From assembly GCA_034509495.1 (NCBI GenBank), contig JAVGWO010000026.1, forward strand, positions 3,342,332-3,406,331: a stretch of DNA of 64,000 bases. Reading direction: 5' to 3'. The translations under genes were made by a program, and so were the position numbers. A model generated the notes under the pieces. It was not told the DNA's origin, did not search any database, and worked only from the letters and a program-made list of their open reading frames with translations. Of the stretch, positions 22,841 through 34,720 are shown in pieces; within the stretch, counting starts at the first letter, position 1; each line of letters starts with the position of its first letter. This DNA is from Acestrorhynchus altus. Its lineage: Eukaryota; Chordata; Actinopteri; Characiformes; Acestrorhynchidae.

Positions 22841-24586
22841 GTCCACGTGGCTACCAAATCTAAGACAGCATGTTTCAGTTCACACAGCAAGTCAGACAAA
22901 TTCACAAAAACAACAATTGATATTCATATTTCATATTTCTTATTTTTTCCATAAAATAGCCCCATGTCTATTCACACTACAGTCAACACGCATTTAGCAT
23001 TCAACTGCAAGGCAGACCACACTGAGCCCAGGACAGTAGACTTCAGTTGGGATCTCCAATACATAAATCTCTGTAGCTCTTTCTAACTCTCTGTATTTTA
23101 CTACTGTTTTACTATAGTATGCAGTAGAACACAATCTGGACTTATATCTATTAATATCCATAAAAAAATGCTTAGATCAGATCCAATCTGGCATCACTAT
23201 AAATAATATTATAGTGAAAGACTGCATGTGGAAGTGAGAGGGCTCTGGTTGTCCTTTAACAGTGAGAGAAAGCTGTCATTTGTCAGTTACTGTTCCACAG
23301 TCAGCACACTTCAGACAAAAAGCCTTAATAATATTAACTTCATGCCATTGTTTTTGGGGTTATTATACTTAAACTTATATTTAACATATCTGTGTATCTG
23401 AGCACTACAATCCCTTGTACAAGTGACACATGAGGCTTATATCATTAACAAAGTCAATGAGAGAAATCAGTGGACTGCACACAGATATGGTAAATGGAAA
23501 TCAATATAGACACAGATCAAGGCCCAATAATCTCTTCCTATATGTTCCAAAGTGAAATGAGTTATGGATTAGCCCCTCCTGTGAGCATGTGATTATCACA
23601 CACATGCAGTAAATCAGGAGGGTGCCAACGCCAAATTGATCACCTTGCTAAATTAACCCCGATGTAAATTGAGTGATGGTAATTATTTAGCAATGGTTGG
23701 TCTTGAAGATGTGGGACGCTATATTAATTCACAGTCTAGAGAAAAGCATGTTCATTTGTAATATAAATTATCTAGGTTACAGATTCTTTTGAAGATGTGC
23801 ACTACTGCTTACATGTTTGTAAGTTTGCAAGTACGTTTCAAATGACACTATACACAAACGTCATAAGTGGACCTCAGGTGATAAAATCATAGAAAGCAAG
23901 AAAAATGTAGGGCACTTAAAAAACAATCACTTTTTTTAGTTCTCAGCCCTCAGGGGCCCATACACTGTCCATTTCCTGCACCAACTCAACTCATTATATA
24001 TTTAACAAGGTCTTCATAAGCTCATGTGAGGTGGAAAGAAATAAAAATGTGTAGCGTATTTCAGGACTCAGAGACTCTGTGCTAGATCATGTGTTAATGT
24101 GAGGTCTGTTGTGTTATATGAGTTTTGAAATCTATAAAAGGCAACATGCATCCACATCCTTTCATGAAGAACCCGAGGGTAAGAATTTTCAGAGAATTAC
24201 TAGATCTGCACCAGCTGCAGCAAGTGGAATGAATTCCCTAGAGGTTATAATATACAACGATACCCATGGGAACTCTGAAATTTCCATGTAGCTAAGGAAT
24301 CTTCCTATGGACTTACAGCTTGGTTCTTTTACTGAGGGATTTTATGGGCCAGTGAACCTGAGCCATGGAAAAATCAACTACACAGCAAGTATTTAAGTAT
24401 ACCAACATATATCATTTCAAAATGACATTCTGCCAGTCTTCCTAAACAGTCTTTTCATCTTCAGTATGAGCGTTCTCATTTACCAAAACAGCTCATTAAT
24501 GACCCAATCACTCTAGTAAATATGTTAATTAGAGTTTCTTGTGAGCATGTAATCATGAATCTTTAATAGTCAGGACCCTGCAAGAT
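22838..24586. other. unique DNA with candidate regulatory block at 23555-23735
   Basis: At 23555-23735 the words GTGAGCATGTGATTATCAC, CAAATTGATCACCTTGC and GGTAATTATTTAGCAATGG give several homeodomain- or GATA-like cores in unique, moderately complex sequence. GTGAGCATGTAATCATGA near 24541 echoes the first word. No coding exon was recognised. The 60-residue frame at 24109-24291 is likely chance. Confidence 0.28.
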
Positions 24587-25120
24587 GTGGGCATTTTTGT
24601 GGGTGGGGAGTAATTCTCAGGACTATAGTGACACTAATACAGGGGTAGTGGTGTGTTAGTGTTGCACTGGTACACGTGGATCAGACACAGTAGTTCTGCT
24701 GGAGTGTTTAAACCCTGTGCTCACTCACTGTTCAGTCTATTAGACATTAATGCTTAGCTGCTTCACTTTGTAGAGGTAAAGTCACAGGCAGGCAATCATC
24801 TGTTTCTGCGCATCTTGTGTTCGTCATTCTCCAGTCCTTTATCGGTGCTCCCAGGATGCTGCTCACAGTTGGTGGTGACACTGAGATGTTTAAAAACTCC
24901 AGCACCACTGTTATGTCTGATCCACTCATACCAATGCAACACGCACTAACACACCACCACCAAGTCAGTGTGACTGCAATGCTGAGAATTATCCACCATC
25001 CAAATAATACCTGCTCTGCTGTGGTCCTGTGTGGTCCTGACCATTGAAGAACATGTTGAAAGGGGGCTAACAATGTATCTAGATAAACACATGGACTACA
25101 GTCAGTAATTATAGTCTACT
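24587..25120. mobile_element. palindromic non-autonomous DNA element
   Basis: The left half (about 24599-24720) and the right half (about 24885-25005) are inverted copies. GGTGTGTTAGTGTTGCA pairs with TGCAACACGCACTAACACACC, and GTGGATCAGACACA pairs with TGTCTGATCCAC. The right flank has GGTCCTGACCATTGAAGAAC and GACTACAGTCAGTAATTATAG, which belong to a long-arm palindromic repeat common in fish. Its extreme ends are truncated here. A short deleted copy is at 8278-8412. Frames inside are not genes. Confidence 0.75.
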
Positions 25121-25263
25121 GTATATAGTTAAATGATTGTTCAGGGAATCAAATATGACTAGCATCGATTTACATGGTTATTTGTTACAGATGTATTGGT
25201 GTTATAGGTATAATTATAACATATTATAATTATAACAACTTGTGAAGAAAGGTTCCTTTTATT

Positions 25264-25280
25264 TATATATATATATATAT
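25264..25280 (+). repeat. (AT)n tract
   Basis: A short AT run followed by T6. Confidence 0.9.
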
Positions 25281-25651
25281 TTTTTGTCTTATTTTATCAT
25301 TTTATCTGAAACATGGTTCTACTATTATGTTTCATTGAATCTTGCTTTGGAACCTTTATTTTTAAGAACCCACACATTCTCTCCAAAAATAAAATCCAAT
25401 CTAATTATCACATGTACAACCCACATCTGTGTCCACATACTTTAGGGTATATTTTTAGATAGGGAAAGAAACAATGCATAATCCCTTGCCTACAAAATAG
25501 CTGTACATGCACATGTGAGTGCCTACACCCCCACATATTTTACACTCTGGCATCTGTAGCACACTGTATATTACCAGAACTGAATTGTCCATGGCCATTT
25601 ACAGTACACAGTCCCAGCAGCCACGTCTTTGACTTTCTCAATACACACTTG

Positions 25652-25713
25652 CACACACACACAGACACACACACACACACACACACACCCACACACACAC
25701 ACGCACACACACA
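25652..25713 (+). repeat. interrupted (CA)n microsatellite
   Basis: CA units with GA, CC and CG interruptions. Confidence 0.97.
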
Positions 25714-27228
25714 TCCCCATGCTGCTACAAGCATTCATAGAGGGCACAGCATAACAGATGCATTGTGTATGAAGCAGCCTGAGGTCATAGTGATATGAAC
25801 CATTCCATAGTTCAAGCCAGCACATCACGCCCAGCCAAGCCCAGTCTGGGCTGCCCCTGCAGCAGCCTGAGGGAACAGAGGGCTCCCCTTGCCCACATCT
25901 ATTCATCCACCTCCCCTTCACCATCTACAGCTCTTGGCAACTCCCCTTTTCACTCTCCCAAAACAGCCACATTGGCAGTGCCCACTCCCCTATGCCCACA
26001 TTGGTTTAGAGTGGTGCCAGCTTGATGGGCTGTAGTTTGTGTGCTGCTTGAAGTTGGCACTAAGGTGACAGCCTCTTCAGGGATGGACTGTACCATAGTG
26101 TGAGCCAGCCCACCATTTACACACAGTGACAGGTAGACGTGTGCACACACTTTTATGAGAACATGAGATATGGGTTAGTAAAGCTATAAAGAGATGTAAT
26201 AGACCGATTGCTGGTTCATTCAGGGTTTACAAGCGTGAAGGAACATGCAATGCGTATTTCTTCATGCCTGTAAAAGCTTTATGTTTTGTGGTAAAAGCAA
26301 GGCAGTGTGTATCCTGGCTTTCAGATGGAATGAAACTGAAATAAGTTCATGCTCCACCCACAATGAGTTCTTTCATAACAAATATAAAGCTTGTAAATAC
26401 AAAATACAGGACCAGGTATTCATTCAGTAGCAGAAAGCTTCCATAAATCATCTCCTGACTTCATAGTGAAGGACTTTGTGTGGTTTGTCAATTTTTGTTT
26501 GGGCCTAAAGATTTCATCTTATAATTGTCTCTGGCTGTCAGAGTAGCATTCCTTTATAGTCAAAAGAAAAAACATGTTTTCAAAACGTGCTTTAAACTTG
26601 TTTTCTGTCATAAAGTCTGTAGATACAGATCTCTGTAGCAAACACAATGGAGGTAATGAGAAAAACTTCAGCAGCCTACAGAAGATAGTGGCATACAATA
26701 TTATTTTAGCTTGCTAGAAAAGTTAAAACAGCTGTCATGCCAATTAACTTTCTGTTCTCAATCAGACGTTAAACCCTAAAACCTCACGTACCGACAGAAA
26801 CACCCAGAACATCCCAACTTGTGACAATTTTCTCCAAGTTGTTGCACATGTGCTGTTTTCATGAGCACCACGAGAAGCAGAATCCGGCAATAAGACGAGA
26901 GAAGTTCTTTATTTGTAGCAATCGCTAAGTGGGCTGAGTCTGGTAACTGAGGTTTTATTGTTACATTGTAAGGAAAAGGCCAGAATTGCTCTGTATTCAT
27001 GATGGCAAAGACAAGGTGCATTCACTTAAGCTTTTGATGTCCATAATATGGGTAGTCATGTGAAAATGTAAAAGGTAGAACATACTCTAACAGACATCCC
27101 ACCCTGCATACACTCATGTCAGGGAAGTAGGGTAACAGAGCAGCAACATTGTCATTATTTTGACCCTCAGGGCAAGAGAAGTATTGTTAAATTCCCTGTT
27201 CTTAATCTCTCCCACCAGGGAGCTGCAA
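25714..27228. other. unique DNA, nothing recognised
   Basis: The portion 25800-26120 is GC-richer, with proline- and serine-rich chance frames on both strands. No domain, splice pair or repeat family was recognised. The rest is AT-rich unique DNA. Confidence 0.3.
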
Positions 27229-27558
27229 ATATGAACTGAACCTATGCACAGTCGTAGAGGTTGTGTATAAATCCTGCCTCCAGAGAAAGCTTGTATATCA
27301 GATGAGCAGAAAGAGAGACCAATCTGCACATAAATTCCACCAACAGAGAACACTGATAGGGCTTTTAAACCCAGAGACAGACCAATCAGCATATTAGTCA
27401 CACCCACAGAAAACACTGATAGGTCTACTGTGCACAAAGACAGACCAATCAGAATGTAAATCCTGTCCACAGAGAAAGCTGGTAGGTTTAATAAGCACAA
27501 AGACAGGATGTAAATCCCACCCAAAGAGAAAACTACTCAAACCTACTGTCTACTCAGC
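27229..27558. repeat. 63-bp minisatellite, about five units
   Basis: The marker ACCAATC occurs at 27318, 27381 and 27444, exactly 63 bases apart. Each unit carries GACAGACCAATCAG, a TAAATCC..CC stretch, ACAGAGAAA and CTGATAGG. Degenerate units lie on both sides, and one near 27495 lacks the ACCAATCAG word. Because 63 is a multiple of three, the minus strand stays open as 21-residue repeats (FSV..IY..IGLSLC). Confidence 0.92.
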
Positions 27559-28460
27559 ACAAAAACAGACCAAAAAAACCGAGCCAGCAAGTCCAATGTA
27601 CCATTTCTCAAGTTCTGGAATGCTGTATTTAATTTGTAGCTGTTTCCAATATGTGGGAGAGGTGGGATGTGTACTTTTACCTCTATGCTGTGGGAAAATA
27701 AACCCAATCTGCATCTGGACCATTGTCTTAGCTTTTAAGATCTGTCCTACTTTCTTCAAGATGAAAAGATATTAGTGAACTGATATTCATTAACCAAGGT
27801 AATAATAACTTAATTTTAGGAAAAGTTAAGTTGTGGACTGTTTGATCAACAAAGTACCAGACACAAAACTAGTCTACACAGTGTCACTGATGCCAAGAAC
27901 CAAAAGCTGCATGTGAATGTTTGAGTGTGGCCTCCTTATGGGGAATCCTCAGCCTTATAAACCTAACTTTTAAGCAAGCTCCACAAATACAGAGCATGAC
28001 TAGGTCAGTTAATTTCTCTCTCACATCAAAAGTCATTGATTGAATTGGATTGGATGCTCTTATTACATACACGTATGGATGAGAGTGGATGCTTCTAAAC
28101 ATAATTCCAAAAGAACCTTTTTTTTGTGGGAATAAGATTGGTATCAAGATGAACTAACATTGTATTTTTAGTGAACATGAAAAAAGTATGGAAACAAAGA
28201 CCAGCAATGAACTTGGTTGGTCTGAGAGATGTGGCTGATGTGGACAGTGCTTTGTAGTCAGGACGCATTGAAATGCTTTGGTGTTCACACTATAAGAATA
28301 ATGTAGGGTTTGATTCCTGTGCTTCAGAGTTGTGAAGATAACTGAGAGAAAGTGAACTTATAGTTCAACTTTCAGGAGAACATTCCTGATATGAATTGAT
28401 TTGACTGTAAATAAACTAGTTGAACTGAAATGAATTGAGTTTGAATTGGTTTGAGAGAGG

Positions 28461-28465
<5 letters not shown>
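27559..28465. other. unique DNA, nothing recognised
   Basis: AT-rich unique sequence with no recognised repeat or exon. Confidence 0.4.
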
Positions 28466-28530
<65 letters not shown>

Positions 28531-28536
28531 TGTGTG
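28466..28536 (+). repeat. (GT)~35 microsatellite
   Basis: A near-perfect GT run with one TTT interruption near its end. The 206-residue minus-strand frame across this and the next array is low-complexity translation. Confidence 0.99.
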
Positions 28537-28738
28537 AGAACATAGCCTTGTTATCAGATCAGCAGCACCCCGACATCGATGTTGCCAAATATTTGAAACT
28601 GTTTGAGTGATTATCTTCGAAAGTTTGGCTGTAAACCTCTGCAGACTAAGCCTGAATGAATGTGCAGGGTAATGAGAAAGAGATTGTTTCAACACAGACT
28701 CATCAGAAATTCTATTCAAAGAACTGAGTGAGAGAGCA

Positions 28739-28743
<5 letters not shown>

Positions 28744-28802
<59 letters not shown>
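28744..28802 (+). repeat. (GA)~29 microsatellite
   Basis: An uninterrupted GA run followed by ACAGACAGA. Confidence 0.99.
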
Positions 28803-28809
<7 letters not shown>

Positions 28810-28899
28810 AAGATAAAGATGGGGAGGATGACGGGTGACAGCAAAGAGTGGTCGAACTCTGTAGGGACCAGTGTGTACAAGGCAGCAATTAGATATGAT

Positions 28900-29260
28900 G
28901 AAGTATTGGCTCTCCAAACTACTGCAGCTTGCCGCTCCCCCTGGTGCGTTCGATCCCTCAGCACTCCACATCACACTGTGAGCCTGCCTCATTAAGAAGC
29001 ACCAGGACAGGCCGGAGCTTATCGCAGCCTAACACATGCAAAGCATCCTCTCGTCTCTGGCTCACTGGCTCTCTCCCGATTTTAGCCTCCCTCCCTCCCC
29101 ACCCCATTTTCTGTTTTAGTCTGGGCCCTTTCTTTTTTTGGTGCACTTGCTGGTCTTGCTCGATATGTTTTCATTCAATATCAGCTCCTCCTTTAACTCA
29201 CTTCACTTCCCTCTCTCTCTTCGAAAGCAGCTGTGTCACTTTACAGGCGAGTCTATGCAA
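28900..29260. other. GC-richer unique block
   Basis: The block contains CCGGAGCTTATCGCAGCC and pyrimidine-rich stretches at 29085-29100 and 29210-29220. A 144-residue plus frame (28929-29363) has no recognised domain. It could be regulatory or chance. Confidence 0.22.
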
Positions 29261-29619
29261 TCATTTCGGAATTGCGGGTACATTTCAAGTATGGAAGGGT
29301 TTGACTCATCTTCATGACAATTCTAAAAACAGACTTTCTTGGATTTTCAATGTATTGGTTTAAAGAAAATGTAACAGATTTTTTAGAAATAATCAAGAAA
29401 TTGTTGATCTACATTTTGCCACATTTTGCACATAATAATGAGAAAAGATGATTTTTATACAGTTCTATAAAAGTCAGGTGACTACAACATTGGTATAGTT
29501 GTAACATATACATTACTGAAAGTATACATTTTATAGAAATAACTATTATATGCAATTATTGAGTAAGTCAAGGTTTAAAGGTTTATCTGGGAGATGTGTG
29601 GAAACTAGCAGTGTCTAGT
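29261..29619. other. unique DNA, nothing recognised
   Basis: AT-rich unique sequence. Confidence 0.4.
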
Positions 29620-29719
29620 GTTCCCCTGGTCCAGTCTCCTGTCATGTCCCCTGTTCCCCTAGTCAAGTTTTCGGTCTTGTCCTGTGTTCTCCAAGTCCAG
29701 TCTCCTGTCTTATTCCCTG
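29620..29719 (+). repeat. 33-bp minisatellite, three units plus decayed tail
   Basis: Three adjacent 33-base units begin GTTCCCCTGG, GTTCCCCTAG and GTTCTCCAAG and share TCCAGTCTCCTGTC. A decayed CCAGTC-rich tail runs to about 29850. In one frame it reads as 11-residue repeats (VPLVQSPVMSP type). Confidence 0.85.
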
Positions 29720-29907
29720 TTCCATCTTCATTTTTGTCTTCTATCCAGTCTCATGTCCAGAATCATATTCAGTCCCAGTTTCTGTCAAGTCTACAGTCTC
29801 CTGTTCGTGTCTAATCATATCTGTCCTGTTCTTGTTTGTCCAGTCCCTCTCCTTCTCTACACAGTCTGACAATGTGAAATACACCCCCAGTTCTAGACCT
29901 AATTATA

Positions 29908-29910
<3 letters not shown>

Positions 29911-29987
<77 letters not shown>

Positions 29988-30001
29988 TGAGAGAGAGAGA
30001 G

Positions 30002-30048
<47 letters not shown>
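29911..30048 (+). repeat. compound (GT)~36 (GA)~32 microsatellite
   Basis: A GT run (29911-29985) passes directly into a GA run with one CGAG interruption. It has the same composition and order as the array at 16681-16799. Confidence 0.99.
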
Positions 30049-30053
<5 letters not shown>

Positions 30054-30129
30054 AACTTTGTGTGTGGAAGAACAAAATGGAATGGATTTTTATTCATTTG
30101 TAAGTGAAACACCAGGCTGGCTGGCTTTG

Positions 30130-30380
30130 CTCTGAGAGTTTAGGGCGGGGCTCTGTAGGACTCTCAAATCGTTTTAGAGCAAATGACACCATAATCGAGC
30201 TTAATTAGTGGTGTAAAATCGAGACGAGGGCCACGAGAAAATTAAAACCAGTGCAGATTTCTATGCCGCTAAATTGCCTCCTTAAATCATATTCCTATTA
30301 CACTTTCTACAAGCAGTTAAGTAGGTTAAGAAGCCTTTATTTGGCAGATTGGATTCTTGGCTGTAAAGGATTAGTCATTT
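30130..30380. other. unique block, candidate conserved non-coding element
   Basis: It contains ATAATCGAGCTTAATTAGTG, AAAATCGAGACGAGGGCCAC and GCAGTTAAGTAGG, with homeodomain-type TTAATTAG. No repeat and no long frame. The block is more complex than its AT-rich neighbours. Confidence 0.3.
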
Positions 30381-30969
30381 CCAGCCCTGAATGAACTGTG
30401 CCTATCAAAGGAGGTGCACACATAGACAATAGACTGGAGGGAATGTGTTGGCCATTGGAGAGAAGGGTAGTGTGCCCCAGTCCCCCACCCCCAAACCCTT
30501 CACGCAGTCCAACTCTCTTAGAGGAGTGACTGGGGTGTGCTCATGGCACTGCAACATTTTGCTGCTGTGAGAAATTCCCATAAGGTTGTACTCTAAAGTG
30601 AGACCACATTGTGTCTAGGCACCTTCGTGGTACACATGACAGCTAGAATCTGTTTGGTGTTTGATGATTCACTGGCACTCCGGCCTGCAAACAAATGCAA
30701 AATGGTCTGAAAAAAAAAACAATTAAACTTCAGATAAAAAACTTCAATCTTCAACAACTCTGGGAAGTTTTATCCATTACAAAACTGAACTACAGGTTGA
30801 AAAAAAGGTTTTGAGAATCCTGTTCTTTTAATCAGATTATTTTATTGTATTTGTTTATTGGGAACTACATTAATAAATTATCTATTCTTAAACATGTGTC
30901 TACACACAACCATTGAAAATACAGCTTTGAATATATTTTGTATTCCTGCTTATGTTTCTGAATTAGGGA
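30381..30969. other. unique DNA, nothing recognised
   Basis: Includes a C-rich run near 30478-30498 (CAGTCCCCCACCCCC). No repeat family or exon was recognised. Confidence 0.35.
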
Positions 30970-31168
30970 ACCATATTGTGGCATTGTGGCTGGAAGTTTG
31001 CAGGTTCAATTCCCTGAACTGGCAGGACATGACTGAAGTGCTCAGCTGTTCCCCATGGATAAGGCTGCCTCCTGGTGGCTGGGTTAAATGTAGAGGAGAA
31101 ATTTCCCTGTGTGAAAGTGCAGTACATCTATATACAAGTTTACATTTATATTATTATTATAGTCTATA
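30970..31168 (+). repeat. tRNA-derived SINE, copy 1
   Basis: The B box GGTTCAATTCC is at 31003-31013, preceded by a decayed tRNA-like head. The body has ACTGGCAGGACATGACTGAA, GCTGCCTCCTGGTGG and GGGTTAAATGTAGAGGAGAA, and the tail is ATT-rich. The same body occurs at 41884-42130. Confidence 0.78.
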
Positions 31169-32171
31169 CCTGCTCAGCTGATCTGGATTATTCCATTACA
31201 CCCTCTCAAAACTAATGTCTTTGTAGTGAGCCATTTACAGGGTGTGCATTTGTCCCTTTTTAACAGCCCCCTTGAACTCTTGGGTTATTTTTTTTTAATT
31301 ATCTACTATACATTCATCTGTAGCTACCATGAATTATTCAGTGTCTGCAATGAATAAATCAGTAAGTAATATGAACTGTTCTGTTTCTACTATGCTATGA
31401 ATTAATCAGCAGTAACTAGTACATTATTATTATATACTCTGAATATTAATTAACTTCTCTGAATGAAATATATAATGATATGTTATTTGATGGTTGGGAT
31501 TTGAAGGTCCACACACAGTACAGACCTTTAGATCTGAAAGGACTAACCCTAAATCTGACCACTATCTGTCACAACACAATGTATGTGTATTTGGCACCAC
31601 TTTTTATCACTGAGAAAATTAATAGCAATTTACAAGTTCATACAGAAAATTAAAAATATCTATTATAAATTACCATCAGAAAGCCACAGTCCAAGCCAGC
31701 ATTACATAAGAGCTGATGGGAAAGGTGGGAATACAAACAGCAAAATCTGCAAAATTCAACACTACAGCTTGCTTTTCCTCTGACGCTACATACTCTTGCC
31801 CTCAGGCCAAATACAGAATGCACTGTCGGCCTGCTTTACAACATTGTACAGGTGTAAGTGTAAGAGGGAATGTTTGATATGCTATCTTAACTACTGAAAC
31901 TCTATAAGCAGAGTTCCTTTACACCCTCCACATGTTACGGAGGGCCAGAGTCAAAACTATACAAATTCCATCATATCTCCTGAAAGCTAAAAAGAAATGC
32001 ATAGATAAAAGTATTGCACACATATTACCCACTGTAAGTAATGATTTAAGAGACTCAAACTAGTGCTAAAATCACATATTTAAATTTTTGAGTTGATGAG
32101 CTGATAAGTGCTGACACGTCTGGCTATTTCTATAGCATTTAGTTTAGATTAATATGCCACAGATACCAACA
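31169..32171. other. unique DNA, nothing recognised
   Basis: AT-rich unique sequence without exon or repeat signal. Confidence 0.4.
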
Positions 32172-33145
32172 CAGTGCCTTCCAAGTAAAGTGCATGGAAA
32201 AGTATTAATGCTTGTCCTCATCCACCTAGTGTCAGAGGCTGATAGTGGGAGAGTCCTATTGCGGTTTGGGAATTGCCACTTCCAAATTGACCAAAAAAAG
32301 GTTAATAAAAAAATATCTGGAAAATGTGGTGTGTATTTGTATTCAGCCCCCCTGAGTCAATACTTTGTAGGACCACCTTTTAATGCAATTACAGTTGCAA
32401 GTCTTTTGTGGTATGTATCTACCAGCTTTGCACATCTAGATGCTGACATTTTGTGCCTATTCTTCTTTGCAAAATAGCTCAAGCTCAGACAGACTGGATG
32501 GAGAGTGTTTGTGAACAGCAATGTTCAAGCCATATATTCCAGGTCTGGACTTTGACTGGGCCATTCTAACACATGAATATGCTTTGATCTAAATTAGTCC
32601 TTTATAGTTCTGGCTGTATGTTTAGGGTTGTTGTCCTGCTGGAATATGAACCTCTGCCTTCAAGTCTTTATGTATTTAGCTCAATCCATCTTCCCATCAA
32701 CTCCCTGCTGAAGAAAAGCATCCCCACAGCATGATACTGCCATCACCATGTTTCATAGTGGGGATGGTGTGTTCAGAGTGATATGCAGTGTTAGTTTTCT
32801 GCCACACACAGCATTTTGCATTTAGGCCAATAAGTTCAACTTTGGTCTCATCTGACCAGAGCACCTTCATGCACATATGTGTCCCCTATATGGCTTGTGG
32901 CAAACAAACTTCAGACTTCAGAGGACAATTGGACCCACTGGATTTTATTTAAGGGTATCAAAGTACATGGGGTCTGAATACAAATGCATGCCACACTTTT
33001 AATTAATCAATTATTAAACTTCACAATACTAACTACTTTGTGTTGGTCTATCACATACACATCCCAATAAAATACATTTAAGTCTATGGGTGTAACATGA
33101 AAAAGGCGGAAAAGTTCAAGGGGTATGAAGTTTCAAAGCAGTGTA
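32172..33145 (-). mobile_element. Tc1-like element with internal deletion
   Basis: It starts CAGTGCCTTCCAAG and ends TTTCAAAGCAGTG, the inverse of the start, giving short terminal repeats. Minus-strand pieces of transposase are visible from 32330 to 32930 (for example the reverse of CATCTGACCAGAGCACC, encoding LWSDE). The N-terminal DNA-binding half is gone: sequence jumps near 32915 from the catalytic region to the 5' end (CAGAGGACAATTGGACCCAC, then TGTGTTGGTCTATCACATA). It is non-autonomous and dead. Confidence 0.85.
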
Positions 33146-34224
33146 TCTGTGCCATGCACATAAAAAGCTCCTTGGTCATGTCAGTACTGAAAAATCCTGC
33201 TCCTGGTAAAGAGATGAACATGTTGAATCTTGCCAGCAATCATCAACATTAACTATAACACTGGAATATAGTTTTACTGCTAAAGTTACTTTTTGTAGTA
33301 ATAATACACTCAATCTGGATGCACAGCTGCAGTAAAAACATTGAGAGTAAGTAGATGTTTGTCACATGAAAAAGCACAATAACAAAACGCATCTGTAAAC
33401 ATGCGCCACAAGAGGTATAAGTTATGAGCAGAGTTATATTAGTGTGAAGTGTGGGAATCTCAAATTGGCATATGCTGCGTATGAAGGGGAAAACTAAAGT
33501 CAAACTAGAAGTATTATAGATGAGGAGAACGTAGACTAAATGAAATATGAATGGGAGATTTAAAAATGCTCAAAATGGCATCTGTTTATGGATAAAATCC
33601 TGCAACAAAAAGAGGCAACCTGTTTGCCAGTTACACCACAAGCAAAGGAGGATCATCATGGCTCTGGAATATCAGAAGTACAAATTTAGCAGCAACTCAA
33701 AATACTTTCAAATTGAAAGCTAACATACAAGCTAACAGTCTAAAGCTATCTTACATTAGACTGCATTTTTCCTTTTTGTTAATCTGAAAAATTAATTTTA
33801 GAAATCAATTGATTATTCCACTCTCAAAACTGCCTGTTAATAAACCTCACTTTGTTGGAGTGTTGGAAATTTAACAGTCATTAAATGTTGAAAAAGAGCT
33901 ACTGTTGTTTTCAAACCATGTGCAAATGTTACAGGTTTTGATACAACAGTGCCAGTGTCACCAATAGAAAAACGTGCTTGTATTAAAATCCTTTTGGACT
34001 TGCGAGTGTCTCCAAGCACACAATAAATGTACCTACAGACCCAGATCAATCTCCAACTACAATCTGTGCAGGGTGAATTGAGTATACTTAAGCTGCAACA
34101 CAACAATGTCAACACCATTCAAACACTGTTCAAGCACCTCTAAAGTGCTGCAGGTTAACAGGGTGGTTGTACCCTAGATGCTTGTCTCTCATTTTCAATT
34201 GTTTCTCTTTATTTGCCTGACTGT
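33146..34224. other. unique DNA, nothing recognised
   Basis: AT-rich unique sequence. The 84- and 93-residue minus frames show no domain. Confidence 0.4.
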
Positions 34225-34400
34225 TTCGTCTCCCTATTGGCTTTGGAATGCAGATGAAGTAGATAACTGCTATGCCCAGCGCAACTTGACAGAGTCTGCC
34301 TGGAATCCCCAATTATCCATTTCATCAGTATTCCATCAACTTTTTATTTGCCCGCCTTTTGGATTTCAATCACCGGCGAGGTGGTGGCCTCTGCTCGCCC
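34225..34400. other. unique block, candidate conserved non-coding element
   Basis: It contains CCCCAATTATCCATTTCATC and TTTCAATCACCGGCGAGG in non-repetitive DNA more complex than its neighbours. There is no coding evidence beyond chance frames. Confidence 0.27.
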
Positions 34401-34642
34401 TCTGCGCTGACCCTGAATGCACACACAGTGCAGGAATTCGTTTTGCTCACTCTGTGTTAAGCACGAGTCATTTAGTGAGGTAAACTGGATGGAAGAAGGG
34501 GCAGCAGCCACACTCACACACAAGAAGAGAGAGAGTCAGGAAAACAGAGACATCAGTTTAAAACAGATTGAGTACTGTGAGTTAATGTTCCAAAAGAAGA
34601 TACAATTTAAGTGTATGAGATACAATATTAATTTGCACAATA

Positions 34643-34720
34643 CTAGGCCTGTCACTAATTATATTAGTGGTCCAATGATGGATTATTTTGCAACATAATA
34701 ACAGCTTCAAAATCACATTG
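34643..34720 (+). mobile_element. possible hAT-like MITE end
   Basis: TAGGCCTGTCACTAATTAT resembles the end of fish hAT MITEs that start TAGG(G/C)CTGTCA. The partner end was not located. Confidence 0.25.

Noticed and set aside
27229..27558. Possible CRISPR-like array (regular 63-bp spacing)
   Set aside because: The whole unit repeats, not a short repeat with unique spacers. The setting is a vertebrate genome. It is a minisatellite.
28372..28992. 206-codon minus-strand frame
   Set aside because: It is driven by (GT)n and (GA)n translation (THTH and SLSL runs) with unrelated linkers.
28929..29363. 144-codon plus frame in a GC-richer block
   Set aside because: No domain, Ser/Pro/Leu bias follows local pyrimidine content, and no splice-supported extension was seen.
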